A DNA stretch of 64,000 nucleotides from Gammaproteobacteria bacterium (GCA_029880855.1 JAOUNS010000017.1:23171-87170), one strand, 5' to 3'; positions 17,047 to 25,776 are shown, counted from the first letter of the stretch. Program-made: numbers and translations. The notes: generated by a model from the sequence alone, not told the origin.

Positions 17047-17404
17047 TGGATTGTACGCAATTCATCGGTACAGACCTATCACTATCCGTCAAACCACTAC
17101 AAAAAACATGCTTAAGTTCTTGATAAATGACAAATTAAACATTTCCACCTATACTTCGGGAACTTAAATCAGGTCCGGTGCGTGTTGTTTGATACGGACC
17201 GGTTTTCAAATGGATTTGTACCATGTTGCACTTGAGGTAAATAATGAATACAAAAACCCTGAACATCGCTTTCTATATGATTCTGTTCATCAGCATTTTT
17301 GTCTTTTCACTGTCCGGTTAACACAACAGTTCGGCTTTATTCCTTACATAACCCACAAGATCACCTATATTTAACGGATGAATTTCATCCAGAGAACAGC
17401 CTGA
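17047..17404. other. Intergenic region with a short membrane ORF and an inverted repeat
   Basis: About 358 bases between divergent genes. It holds a 6-bp inverted repeat (GGTCCG at 17172-17177, CGGACC at 17195-17200), the 25-codon ORF described separately, and an AT-rich tract at 17100-17160 suited to a promoter. A second hairpin (GCCCGT/ACGGGC, 17414-17431) lies just inside the annotated start of the metallopeptidase gene. Confidence 0.4.
17244..17321 (+). CDS. Possible 25-residue small membrane protein
   Basis: ATG at 17244 opens a 25-codon frame encoding a lysine near the N-terminus, then an almost continuous hydrophobic stretch (LNIAFYMILFISIFVFSLSG) ending in TAA at 17319-17321. A strong GAGGT at 17234-17238 sits five bases before the ATG. 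This is the composition of single-pass small membrane proteins. It is too short to be certain. It could be a free protein or a leader peptide for the metallopeptidase gene about 80 bases downstream. Confidence 0.5.
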   Translation: MNTKTLNIAFYMILFISIFVFSLSG

Positions 17405-18445
17405 GTGGCTGCCGCCCGTCGTACTACGGGCGCTGCCGCGCCACCAGCCTCGTTGGGCAAGCGTGAATTGCTCAATACCCGGATCTGCGATCTGGGCCTG
17501 TCACTGCAAACCAGCCCGATACAGCCCTGGATACAGCAACTCTATACCGAGCTGGCCGACCGGCAGCTCCGTTTTAAACCCCACTTCTGGTTTTCCGATG
17601 ACTGGTTTTGCCCGGATGGAATCCCGGGCGTGGCGATCCCGTTCTATCTCGGCCACCGACGCCTGATCCGTCTGGAACGCGAAATGACCATGGATGTGGA
17701 AGGCGGTGACAAACAGTGGTGCATGAACCTGTTGCGGCACGAGACCGCCCATGCCCTGCTGAATGCATACCGACTGGACAAGCGGGCCGACTGGCGCAAG
17801 ACCTTCGGCAATCCCGCCAAACACTACCCGGAGACCTATCAGCCACGGCCGTATGACAAACGTTTTGTCCTGAATCTGCCCAACTGGTATGCGCAAAGCC
17901 ACCCCCATGAGGACTGGGCCGAGACCTTTGCCGTCTGGTTGCGTCCCAATTCAGACTGGCAACATCGCTATGCCGCCTGGCCGGCGATCAAAAAGCTCCG
18001 CTACGTGGAGCGACTCATTGATGAGATACACGCCAAACCACCGAGCGTCAAGAATCGCCGAACCGATCACCCGGTGAGTCGTATTCGCACCACCCTGCGC
18101 GAATATTACGCCGACAAACTTCGCCGCTATGACGCTGACGGGCCGGAGTTTATTGATCGTGATCTTTACAAGTTATTCGGCCACCCGAAACGTAACAGCA
18201 AGGGAGAACCTGCGGCGGTGTTCTTGTTGCGCGTGCGTAAAGAAGTCATTGAATCGGTGGAATACTGGGGTGGTGAGTATCGCTTTCGGATTGATCGCAC
18301 CATTCGCAACATGGCCAAACGTGCTGCCGAGTTAGGCCTGCAACGTAACTGGAAAGAAGACAAGGTCCGCATCGAACTGGTCGCCTGCCTGACCATGCTG
18401 GTGGTGGACAAAATGCTGAAAGACGGTTTTCATATCACCCTGTGA
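17405..18445 (+). CDS. Putative zinc-binding metallopeptidase
   Basis: A protein of up to 346 residues in a family annotated as putative zinc-binding metallopeptidase. The zinc motif HETAH is in NLLRHETAHALLNAYRLD near residue 117, and the HPHEDWAETFAVWL block near 167 supplies a likely third ligand and glutamate. ICDLGLSLQ near the N-terminus, DWFCPDGIPGVAIPFYLGHR and RPYDKRFVLNLPNWYAQS are strongly conserved-looking family blocks. There is no signal peptide, so it acts in the cytoplasm. The start is uncertain: GTG at 17405 gives an Ala/Arg-rich leader overlapping a hairpin, while TTG at 17453 begins just before the conserved part. An ATP-grasp gene follows on the same strand, a pairing that suggests linked peptide hydrolysis and ligation. 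The substrate is unknown. Confidence 0.82.
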   Translation: MAAARRTTGAAAPPASLGKRELLNTRICDLGLSLQTSPIQPWIQQLYTELADRQLRFKPHFWFSDDWFCPDGIPGVAIPFYLGHRRLIRLEREMTMDVEGGDKQWCMNLLRHETAHALLNAYRLDKRADWRKTFGNPAKHYPETYQPRPYDKRFVLNLPNWYAQSHPHEDWAETFAVWLRPNSDWQHRYAAWPAIKKLRYVERLIDEIHAKPPSVKNRRTDHPVSRIRTTLREYYADKLRRYDADGPEFIDRDLYKLFGHPKRNSKGEPAAVFLLRVRKEVIESVEYWGGEYRFRIDRTIRNMAKRAAELGLQRNWKEDKVRIELVACLTMLVVDKMLKDGFHITL

Positions 18446-18555
18446 TGACCATTGGCCTGTCACCACGCTTGCCGGCTGATCAACAGACCGACCTCTGCCT
18501 GATTGAGCGTGTTACCGACCATCGCAAACGGGCGGCGATCCTGATCTGGATGTGA
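18445..18555 (+). CDS. Possible 36-residue coupled ORF between metallopeptidase and ATP-grasp genes
   Basis: ATG at 18445 overlaps the metallopeptidase stop (TGATG) and opens a 36-codon frame starting MTIGLSPRLPADQQTD and ending at TGA 18553-18555. The overlap would allow coupled translation. The peptide has no recognisable family, and the frame may be accidental. In its favour it fills the gap between two genes likely to act on peptides; against it is the lack of any sign of selection visible in one sequence. Confidence 0.25.
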   Translation: MTIGLSPRLPADQQTDLCLIERVTDHRKRAAILIWM

Positions 18556-18671
18556 CGCTTTTTTAAAGCTCACCCCGGTCGCTTCAGTTTTCTCCTCCGT
18601 TGTCCGACATTAATTCTGATGCCATCCGCCCGTTCCGGAAACACAGCGGCAGAATACGGGATATCAAACCC

Positions 18672-19706
18672 ATGAAAAAAATGCGTGTCATGATGCTGGT
18701 CCATCCCGAGATGGAACCACTGGATCATTTGAGCAACCCGAAAGACCCCGAATATCTCAAACGTGAAACCGAGATCGACGTGAAGCGCGCCCTGGTCAAG
18801 CTGGGCCATGAGGTTAACGTGGTCACGGTGCATGACGATCTGCAACCTTTGCGCGACGCCATTGAGCAGTGGCGTCCCCAAATCGCCTTTAACCTGCTGG
18901 AAGATTTCGCCGGTGACGGTGCACTGGATTTTTATGTTGTGAGTTATCTCGATATGGCCGGGATACCGTTTACCGGTTGCAATCCACGCGGCATGATGCT
19001 GGCCCGTGACAAGGCGCTGTCGAAAAAGATTCTGCATTTTCATGACATCAAGGTACCGGAGTTTCGCATCTTTCCCTTTGGAAAAAAGATCAAACACACC
19101 AAGCTGAAAGACCTGCCTTATCCCATGATCGTCAAATCCAATATTGAACAGGGTTCAGTCGGGATATCCCAGGCCTCGTTTGTCAGCAATGCGAAGGATC
19201 TCTGCCAACGTGTCGAACAACTGCAAACCATGACCCAGGGCGATGTGATCGCAGAGCAATATATTGACGGGCGTGAGCTGTATGTGGGCGTGATGGGTAA
19301 CGATCGGCTGGCTGTACTGCCCATTCGCGAACTGAGTTTTGACGATCATGCTTCCCGCGAACAGCGAATTGCCACCTATAATGTGAAGTGGAATGATAAA
19401 TATCGGGAAAAAATCGGCTTTAAGTATGGTTTTGCCGCCGGCCTGTCCGGCGGCACCCGCATGAAGATCGAGAAGCTGTCCCGGCGTATCTATCGAAAAC
19501 TTTTATTAAGCGGTTATGCCCGTCTGGACCTGCGCATGGCCGCCAATGGTGATGTTTACGTGCTGGAGGCCAATCCCAATGCCGCCATCACCCATGATGA
19601 TGATCTGGCCCTGGCCGCCAAAAAGGCCGGTTATGCCTATCCGGCACTGATTAAACGCATTCTGCAACTCGGTCTGTGTGGCAAGCAACAGCAGGGAAAC
19701 AGGTGA
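18672..19706 (+). CDS. ATP-grasp ligase (D-Ala-D-Ala ligase/RimK-like)
   Basis: An ATP-grasp enzyme of about 344 residues, which would join a carboxylate to an amine through an acyl phosphate. The N-terminal half has DLQPLRDAIEQWRPQIAFNL and YLDMAGIPFTGCNPRGMMLA, which resemble the D-Ala-D-Ala ligase N-domain. The ATP-binding lysine lies in YPMIVKSNIEQGSVGISQ, EQYIDGRELYVGVMG follows, and the metal-binding end is DVYVLEANPNAAITH. A frame is open upstream to a TTG at 18600, but conserved sequence begins at ATG 18672 (KKMRVMMLVHPEMEP); neither has a good ribosome binding site. It follows the metallopeptidase on the same strand. Its substrates are unknown, and it is not likely to be the housekeeping cell-wall ligase given this context. 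Confidence 0.83.
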   Translation: MKKMRVMMLVHPEMEPLDHLSNPKDPEYLKRETEIDVKRALVKLGHEVNVVTVHDDLQPLRDAIEQWRPQIAFNLLEDFAGDGALDFYVVSYLDMAGIPFTGCNPRGMMLARDKALSKKILHFHDIKVPEFRIFPFGKKIKHTKLKDLPYPMIVKSNIEQGSVGISQASFVSNAKDLCQRVEQLQTMTQGDVIAEQYIDGRELYVGVMGNDRLAVLPIRELSFDDHASREQRIATYNVKWNDKYREKIGFKYGFAAGLSGGTRMKIEKLSRRIYRKLLLSGYARLDLRMAANGDVYVLEANPNAAITHDDDLALAAKKAGYAYPALIKRILQLGLCGKQQQGNR

Positions 19707-19811
19707 ATTCACGCACAGATCACACGGAAAATGTACCGAAATATTCAATAACTCAGTGCAAAATGACGATATAACAATGGCGGCGGACCCGTCTTAAATG
19801 CATGGCAGTGT

Positions 19812-21122
19812 ATGACAAAACAGACTGAACAGAAGGCTGTAATGGCGGACAAATCGTCAAAACCCCATGATCCCTTTTTTGATCTGCTGGCCGGCACAAC
19901 CGCAGAAACAGGGGAAAAGTTTTTTCATAACTTTGTCAAACATCTGGCCCAGACCTATCACGCCCAATTTGCGCTGGTTACTGAATTGCTGGAAGACACG
20001 CCGGGTACAGCACGCACCCTGGCCTTTCATGCCCATGGCAATAACATGAAAAACTTTGAATACAAACTGCAGGATACACCCTGTGAGTGTGTCTATGAAA
20101 ACGGCCTGCTCTATTTGAAATCAGGCCTGCAGGAACAATTCCCGGATGATCATGACCTGGTTGAAATGGGTGTGCACAGTTATCTGGGCATGCCTTTATA
20201 CGCCAAAGACGGCAGCAAGATCGGACATATCTGCGTGCTGGGTATCAATCCCGTTGCCGAATCAGCCAGCGCTATTGATTACCTGCATATTTTTGCCTCC
20301 CGCGCCGGAGCCGAACTGGAACGTATCAAGGTCGAGCGGCAATTGCTGAACCAGCGTGAAAAACTTGCACAAATGGTCGATGAGCAAACCGTGGAGTTGC
20401 GTATCTCCAAAGAACTGGCTGAGGCGGCCAATCGCGCCAAAACGGATTTTCTGGCGCGCATGAGTCATGAATTGAAAACACCCCTGCATGCCATCACCGG
20501 TTTTTCCCAACTGATGAAAGAAGAAACGGCAGGCAGACTGAATCCTGTCTATAAAGAATATGTGGACAGCACCCTGTCCGCCAGTTACCACCTGAAAAGC
20601 ATCATTGATGAACTGCTGGATTTTTCCGTACTGGAAATCGGCAAGCTCAAAACAAACATCAAGCCCCATACCATTAAACCGTTGATTGATGATTCGATAC
20701 GCATGGTCACCAATAAAGCCAGGGAAAAAGGCATCAGCATCCACTATGATGAACAGAGTGACAACGCGGCCCAAATTATGGTCGATGATGCCAGACTGCG
20801 TGAAATCATGATTAACCTCCTGACCAATGGCATTAAATATAATCACGAAAACGGCAGCATCACCATTAATGTACAGGCAACCGAAAACTCATATTGCATT
20901 TCCATCACCGATACCGGCACCGGCATATCCAAAGTTGAGCAAGCCAAGGTGTTTAATGAATTTGAACGCCTGAATGCCGATCAGGACTGCATTGAGGGTA
21001 CCGGTATCGGCCTGGCGATCACCAAGCGTTTGGTAGAACATATGCAAGGTACTATTGGACTCGAAAGCCAACTGGGCCGCGGCTCCACGTTTTGGGTCGA
21101 ATTCCCGGCCGTCAAACCATGA
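19812..21122 (+). CDS. GAF-domain sensor histidine kinase
   Basis: A 436-residue soluble kinase. A GAF domain occupies about residues 25-170 (MGVHSYLGMPLYAKDGSKIG is the characteristic late strand region) with a CECV cysteine pair near 91-93. A coiled coil at 172-208 leads to HisKA with the H box RMSHELKTPLHAI and His219, then an ATPase domain with NLLTNGIKYNHENG, DTGTGIS and GTGIGLAITKRLVEHMQG. The kinase half is of the common SHELKTPL class, unlike the HEINTP kinases of the operon at 7,315-16,243. ATG at 19842 has AGAAGG five bases upstream and may be the true start; 19812 is the longest frame. No receiver is adjacent, so its partner may be elsewhere. Confidence 0.9.
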   Translation: MTKQTEQKAVMADKSSKPHDPFFDLLAGTTAETGEKFFHNFVKHLAQTYHAQFALVTELLEDTPGTARTLAFHAHGNNMKNFEYKLQDTPCECVYENGLLYLKSGLQEQFPDDHDLVEMGVHSYLGMPLYAKDGSKIGHICVLGINPVAESASAIDYLHIFASRAGAELERIKVERQLLNQREKLAQMVDEQTVELRISKELAEAANRAKTDFLARMSHELKTPLHAITGFSQLMKEETAGRLNPVYKEYVDSTLSASYHLKSIIDELLDFSVLEIGKLKTNIKPHTIKPLIDDSIRMVTNKAREKGISIHYDEQSDNAAQIMVDDARLREIMINLLTNGIKYNHENGSITINVQATENSYCISITDTGTGISKVEQAKVFNEFERLNADQDCIEGTGIGLAITKRLVEHMQGTIGLESQLGRGSTFWVEFPAVKP

Positions 21123-21174
21123 GAGACAGTTGTATAACCTGAAACATGACAAAAATATATAACAAGAGAATAGC

Positions 21175-21747
21175 ATGATGCATAAACTGATTACTCTTTC
21201 CCTCTTGCTGATACCCGTTAACGTCTCCGCCCTTGAAATTGTCGGTGTCGAAATACCCGAGCAGGTTACACTGCTTGATCCGGGTAACCGAATAAATTTG
21301 AATGGCGCCGGCATTCGATCCAAGTTTGTTTTTAATATCTATATCGGCGCACTCTATCTGAAAACCCAATCCAGTGATGTTGATACCATTCTCAACATGA
21401 AAGGTCAAAAGCGCGTTATGATGCACATCCTGTATGACGAGGTGAGCAAAGAGAAACTGATTAACGGCTGGAATGATGGTTTCAGCAATAATCACAGCAG
21501 TGAGGAATTTGCCAAACTGCAAGCCAGACTAACTCAGTTTAACAGCCTGTTTACCACCGTAAAAAAAGGTGATGTCATTACACTGGATCTGCTGCCCGAC
21601 ATTGGTACGGAAGTCCGTATAAATGAAGAGATCAAGGGGATGATCCCGGGGAATGATTTCTACCAGGCCCTGCTCAAAGTCTGGTTGGGCGACTCACCGG
21701 CCGATGGCACCCTGAAAAAGGCCATGTTGGGTATCAAGGATGAATAA
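21175..21747 (+). CDS. Exported chalcone isomerase-like protein
   Basis: A 190-residue protein of the bacterial chalcone-isomerase-like family. A signal peptide covers about residues 1-19 (HKLITLSLLLIPVNVSA). The mature part begins LEIVGVEIPEQVTLLD and has the family's NLNGAGIRSKFVFNIYIGALYL block, a central helical region, and the closing IPGNDFYQALLKVWLGDSPAD. Bacterial members are periplasmic and probably bind a fatty acid or another lipophilic ligand rather than chalcones; none of this is visible directly. It follows the GAF kinase by about 50 bases on the same strand, with AGAG before the ATG pair at 21175/21178, so co-transcription is possible. Confidence 0.87.
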   Translation: MMHKLITLSLLLIPVNVSALEIVGVEIPEQVTLLDPGNRINLNGAGIRSKFVFNIYIGALYLKTQSSDVDTILNMKGQKRVMMHILYDEVSKEKLINGWNDGFSNNHSSEEFAKLQARLTQFNSLFTTVKKGDVITLDLLPDIGTEVRINEEIKGMIPGNDFYQALLKVWLGDSPADGTLKKAMLGIKDE

Positions 21748-21951
21748 CAGGCTGTGTGACATCACGCACCTGACACAACCGCAACGCCCGCTAAAACCCT
21801 CTTTTAGTCATCCGGCCTCCGGTCTGTCGGTGACGGAATTTGGTTGATCGCTGACAAGCAATTAACCCTGATTTTCTCAAGTTTTTCTCGGTACCACCGA
21901 TAATTAAAATAATCGGCTCAGCTGCACGCCATCAAATCTATCAGGCACTCC

Positions 21952-23145
21952 ATGGCAGGAATCAAGCTCAAATCAACACGTATTATTGTCCTGAGTACAA
22001 CGGCAATCCTGCTTTCTATCGTCATTCTGATCCTGGCCAATCTCTACTTTCTACACAGCACCAACCGGCATCTGGACGCCATTGACAAACAATACAACCA
22101 AAAACTCGACATCATCCTGCGCATGACCTATCTCGTGCGCGAGCGTTCCATGATCATGCTGACGATCTATCTTGATGATGACCCGTGGAGCGTGGATGAA
22201 CACTATCTGAAGTATTATCAACTGGCAGTGGACTTTATCACCTTGCGGGATCGCTTGCTGGCGCAGGGATTAACACCGGAAGAAAAACAGGAGCTGGACA
22301 AGGCGCTGGTATTTATTCGCCAAACCGAACCCATGCAGAATGATATCGTGGAGCGGATCCGCTCCGGTGGCGACAAAATGCTGCGGCATGATATCTCCCG
22401 CAATGATTTGCCCATGGAGTATAAACTGCTGGAGATATTCGATCGCTTGTCCGCCATGGTGCGCAACAACAAACAACTTGCGGCCAAAGCGGCGAATTTC
22501 GATTTTATTCGCTCGGCTTTTATTGTCACCATGGTCTCTCTGCTGATCCTGTTGAGCATCATGGTCTTGATGTATCGTTCCCTGCGCAAGATCCAGACGA
22601 TTGAAATGAGTTTGATCCGGGAAGCCGACAGTCTGGGCTGGGAGGCAACGCATGATCCATTGACCAATATCTACAATCGTCGCCGGCTGCAGCACAAATT
22701 CGATGAAATCAATCAAACATCCGGTGCCGGAATGGCGGTACACTCAATACTGTATATTGATCTGGATGATTTCAAGCCGATTAATGATCGATATGGTCAC
22801 CCAATCGGGGACCGCTATTTAACCGCGTTTTGCCGCGAAGTGGAACGCTGTATTCGACACAATGACTTTTTTGCCCGACTCGGCGGCGATGAATTTGTTG
22901 TACTGCTGGAAAATTGCGATCAACACCATGCGCGGGAAATCGCCGAGAAAATCGTGGCACAAGTCCGTGATTTCTCGATTTACAGTAATAACGACAGGAT
23001 ATCCGCCCGTTGCAGTATCGGACAACTCAGCTTCAAACCCGGCACAAACGACCTTGACAGCTTATTGCATAAAGCCGATGCGCTGTGTTACGAGGCCAAG
23101 CGACTGGGCAAAAATAATGTTTTTTGTTCAAACAAGATTAATTAA
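21952..23145 (+). CDS. Membrane-bound diguanylate cyclase
   Basis: A 397-residue cyclase producing cyclic di-GMP. Membrane segments at about 11-33 and 187-208 enclose a helical extracytoplasmic sensor of about 150 residues with a pattern like chemoreceptor four-helix sensors (LDAIDKQYNQKLDIILRMTY). The GGDEF domain covers about 225-395 with ARLGGDEFVVLL intact at 311-315. A RHND inhibitory site lies five residues before the GGDEF, so product inhibition is likely. No EAL domain is present. It stands alone in a plus-strand unit and is followed by the terminator of the convergent oxidase genes. It is a second source of c-di-GMP within 6 kb of the REC-GGDEF-EAL gene. Confidence 0.92.
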   Translation: MAGIKLKSTRIIVLSTTAILLSIVILILANLYFLHSTNRHLDAIDKQYNQKLDIILRMTYLVRERSMIMLTIYLDDDPWSVDEHYLKYYQLAVDFITLRDRLLAQGLTPEEKQELDKALVFIRQTEPMQNDIVERIRSGGDKMLRHDISRNDLPMEYKLLEIFDRLSAMVRNNKQLAAKAANFDFIRSAFIVTMVSLLILLSIMVLMYRSLRKIQTIEMSLIREADSLGWEATHDPLTNIYNRRRLQHKFDEINQTSGAGMAVHSILYIDLDDFKPINDRYGHPIGDRYLTAFCREVERCIRHNDFFARLGGDEFVVLLENCDQHHAREIAEKIVAQVRDFSIYSNNDRISARCSIGQLSFKPGTNDLDSLLHKADALCYEAKRLGKNNVFCSNKIN

Positions 23146-23146
23146 C

Positions 23147-23175
23147 AAAAAAAAACCCGGATCTTTCGATCCGGG
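23147..23175 (-). terminator. Rho-independent terminator of the cupredoxin/oxidase gene pair
   Basis: The stem CCCGGATC/GATCCGGG with a TTTC loop at 23156-23175 is followed on the minus strand by a run of T (plus-strand A-run at 23147-23155). It lies 28 bases past the stop at 23204. It may also halt transcription from the diguanylate cyclase gene, though that direction has no T-run. Confidence 0.85.
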
Positions 23176-23203
23176 CAACAACTACAATGCATAACTGTTA
23201 AAT

Positions 23204-24241
23204 TTAAAAATCAATCCGTGTATAGACCCGGCCGTTGTTATAGACATTATTATTCCGCAAATCCCGATAACTCACCTCCGGATACCATGAACCGCTGCCG
23301 GTCGGCAGTGTCACCATCACATCCATGGTCTGCCCCGGCGACAGTTCCAGACTGCTCACGGTACGTGGTGACGGCAGCGCAAAACCGTCAATGTTGTAAT
23401 GAACAAACGAGCGACGACTGCCGTTGGCATCACGGATTTCAAAAATGCTGTTCACCGAATGCATACCGATTAAGCGGATCGCAACTTTGGTCCCCGGTGC
23501 GGCTGTCAACACCTCTGCCGGTGCACTCCGGCTTAAGCCCTCATTACCGTTCATCAGGAAATAGCGCGGGTTATAATCGGCAAACACGGTCGAATCCCCG
23601 GTAGCCGTGTGGTAGGCCGGGTCCACCGTACTCAACACGATGTTCCATTCATAGTCATAGGTCGGACCATTGGCATTGATCCGGTTACCGCTTTTGACAA
23701 TGAATGCACCATACATCCCCATCTCCAGATGCTTCACTGTGTGCACATGACAGTGATAGGCATGACTGCCGATATAGCGACTGTCCACCCTGAAGGTATA
23801 GGTGTCGCCATTCACCCCGGCGCCTGTTTCAGGCACCCCGTCTTCCGAGGTGGGCACATCCAGCCCATGCGGGTGAATGGTGTGGCCGTTATAGGGAGCG
23901 CTTTCCTGTGGGGCCATCATCATGTTCAGGGTGACATTGGCGGTTTGTCCCGGCTGTAACTCCAGCACCGGGCTGGGCAGGGAGCAATTCCCCATGCCGC
24001 TCATGCCGCCTTCGCAAAACACCCAGAAGTTGACGCTTCTGCCGTCACTCATGGTGCGGTTGATCTGGCGAACCATCAGGGTGACGTTTTGTGCATCAAA
24101 GACAGGTATTGGACCGGCCGCTCCGCCGCCCCCCATACCACCACCACCGCCACCACCACCGGTGTTGTGCATGGCCTGGGTTGCGCCGAACGCTGTCACG
24201 GCAAAGCCGACAGCAATAATGAGTTGGTTAATAAGTTTCAT
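23204..24241 (-). CDS. Exported cupredoxin/multicopper oxidase-like protein with intact type 1 copper motif
   Basis: A 345-residue exported protein. The signal peptide (KLINQLIIAVGFAVTAFGA) is followed by a glycine-rich stretch with one methionine. The first cupredoxin domain has the ligand motif IHPHGLDVP near residue 130 and the block YHCHVHTVKHLEMGMYG near 168, containing the Cys, His and Met pattern of a type 1 copper centre and the HxH pattern of oxidases. A second cupredoxin-like domain (about 200-345) has few histidines and no clear copper ligands. The whole resembles two-domain oxidases or nitrite-reductase-type proteins. ATG at 24241 has a GGGGG-type ribosome binding site and lies 16 bases after the upstream oxidase-like gene, so they form an operon. 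Substrate is unknown. Confidence 0.82.
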   Translation of the reverse strand: MKLINQLIIAVGFAVTAFGATQAMHNTGGGGGGGGMGGGGAAGPIPVFDAQNVTLMVRQINRTMSDGRSVNFWVFCEGGMSGMGNCSLPSPVLELQPGQTANVTLNMMMAPQESAPYNGHTIHPHGLDVPTSEDGVPETGAGVNGDTYTFRVDSRYIGSHAYHCHVHTVKHLEMGMYGAFIVKSGNRINANGPTYDYEWNIVLSTVDPAYHTATGDSTVFADYNPRYFLMNGNEGLSRSAPAEVLTAAPGTKVAIRLIGMHSVNSIFEIRDANGSRRSFVHYNIDGFALPSPRTVSSLELSPGQTMDVMVTLPTGSGSWYPEVSYRDLRNNNVYNNGRVYTRIDF

Positions 24242-24257
24242 TTTCACGGCAACCCCC

Positions 24258-25619
24258 TTAATGCGCAATGATCATGGCTGCAGTGCCATTCAGATAAACA
24301 CCATTACCCGTTTCCATCTGCGCTGTATGCACATGCATGGGATAATGCCCTGGTTGATTTAACTGGTACAACACCATTGCAGTGGTGCCGCCCTTGACGT
24401 TAATCGTATCACCCCACTCAAACTGACCCAGCCGATTGCCATTGACGCTGATGATCCGAAAGTGGTTGCTGTGGAAATGCAGTGACTGATCGTATTGGCC
24501 TGCATTGACGATACGCACCAAAAAGAGTTCACCCACACTGCCTTCCAGGTTGGTATCGGGATCACCCATGGCCTGAAAACCATTCTTGCCGTTCATCAGG
24601 AAGTAGTTGGGTCGATAGGTGCCGGTATTCACCGTACCGCCGCCATTCGCCACATTGTTCCAGCGTGGCACATCCATATCGGTGATCACCCAAAGACGTT
24701 CCTGATCCGCCGAAGGCGCAGTGGACCAGGCGCGGGTACTGCCTGCTGAAGGTCGCACGATCACCGCGCCAAACAGACCCAATGCCTGATTCACCCCGCC
24801 ATTCAGGGTGTCATGATAGAGGAAGACACCGGAACGATTGGCTGTCAGGGTATAGGTGTAACGGCTGTTCGGTGAGATGGCAGTGCTATCGGAGGTCATG
24901 CCCTGCACCACAAAGTTGTGGCTGCGGTTATGGTTGTTTACCACCTCTACAGTAATCGTCTGGCCCTCGACCATTTCGATGATCGGGCCGGGTACTCGAC
25001 CGTTACCACCATTGGCGGTGGTGTAGCCCCAGACAGGCAGACTGGTGGCGCCGTTGCCGCTATCGGGACTGGCGGTGATATTCACCTGTCCGGTTTCAAT
25101 ATACAGGGTGTAGTTTGCTGACCCTCCCCCGGTTGAACCCCCACCGGTTGAACCGCCGCCGGTAGAGCCACCCCCCGTGCCACCACCACCGGTACTACCG
25201 CCCACGTTAATGGTGACATCACGTGGACTCAGGGCGATATCCGCCCGCAGATTTTGCATCACATAACTGCCGCCGGTATTCGAGGAGACGTTCACGGTGG
25301 CTGAAAAACGGCCGCGGCCGTCGGTCCTGACCTGCAGGTAGCCCCGGTCACTGCGTACCCGGAACCGATACATGTTGCTGCTTGAACCGGTGGTCACCGT
25401 CAGACCTGACGGCAGACTCCAGCGAAATTCCCGCTGGCTGCCGCTGTCATCGCCGCTGATGGTCCAGGAACCGGTTTCACCGGTTGAGATATTCACTGTC
25501 GAAGTTGACAGACTTGCCGATGCTGCAACAGCTATCGTCACGCCCGTACCATAAAACAGCAGAATTGCCAAAGCGCCCCGGCCGATCCCTCGCCAAAGCT
25601 GATTTAAAAATGTCGTCAT
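24258..25619 (-). CDS. Exported multicopper oxidase-like protein with flexible Gly-Ser linker
   Basis: A 453-residue protein with a signal peptide ending near VAASA (about residue 33). Residues 35-135 form a beta-rich domain of unknown type. A linker built of GGGST repeats spans about 140-166. From about 170 two cupredoxin domains follow. The first has SHNFVVQG and FLYHDTLNGGVNQALGLFGA. The last has the HxHxxxH pattern LHFHSNHF and HYPMHVHTAQMETGNGVY, where the usual HCHxxxH is replaced by HVHxxxM, so the type 1 copper cysteine seems absent. It could work with the following protein, which keeps that cysteine. The gene precedes that gene by 16 bases, and a near-perfect inverted repeat lies about 110 bases upstream of its ATG. 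Confidence 0.82.
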   Translation of the reverse strand: MTTFLNQLWRGIGRGALAILLFYGTGVTIAVAASASLSTSTVNISTGETGSWTISGDDSGSQREFRWSLPSGLTVTTGSSSNMYRFRVRSDRGYLQVRTDGRGRFSATVNVSSNTGGSYVMQNLRADIALSPRDVTINVGGSTGGGGTGGGSTGGGSTGGGSTGGGSANYTLYIETGQVNITASPDSGNGATSLPVWGYTTANGGNGRVPGPIIEMVEGQTITVEVVNNHNRSHNFVVQGMTSDSTAISPNSRYTYTLTANRSGVFLYHDTLNGGVNQALGLFGAVIVRPSAGSTRAWSTAPSADQERLWVITDMDVPRWNNVANGGGTVNTGTYRPNYFLMNGKNGFQAMGDPDTNLEGSVGELFLVRIVNAGQYDQSLHFHSNHFRIISVNGNRLGQFEWGDTINVKGGTTAMVLYQLNQPGHYPMHVHTAQMETGNGVYLNGTAAMIIAH

Positions 25620-25729
25620 GCTTGCGAACCCTCCTCAACGTGCTGGTACTTGTTGAAAAACGGCGGCCCAAATCCGCCTGCACAATTACAGTGCAGCCCA
25701 AGCATATCGCTGATGAGGAACAACATTTT

Positions 25730-25743
25730 GTGACAATTGTTAC
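25730..25743. promoter_or_regulatory. Near-perfect inverted repeat upstream of the oxidase pair, candidate Crp/Fnr-type site
   Basis: GTGACAATTGTTAC is symmetrical apart from one wobble position and resembles the size and half-sites of Crp/Fnr-family operators. It lies between the oxidase ATG (25619) and the Crp/Fnr gene terminator, the expected promoter zone. Binding by the neighbouring regulator is inference. Confidence 0.4.
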
Positions 25744-25776
25744 TTATTACCTGACAAATTTAGTGAGGTTAATAAC

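Noticed and set aside
17189..17374. Longer open frame around the 25-codon membrane ORF
   Set aside because: It is in a different frame, with no ribosome binding site; the shorter ORF has the better signals.
18600..18671. TTG at 18600 as the start of the ATP-grasp gene
   Set aside because: It has no ribosome binding site, and the added 24 residues do not resemble the family; the ATG at 18672 begins the conserved sequence.
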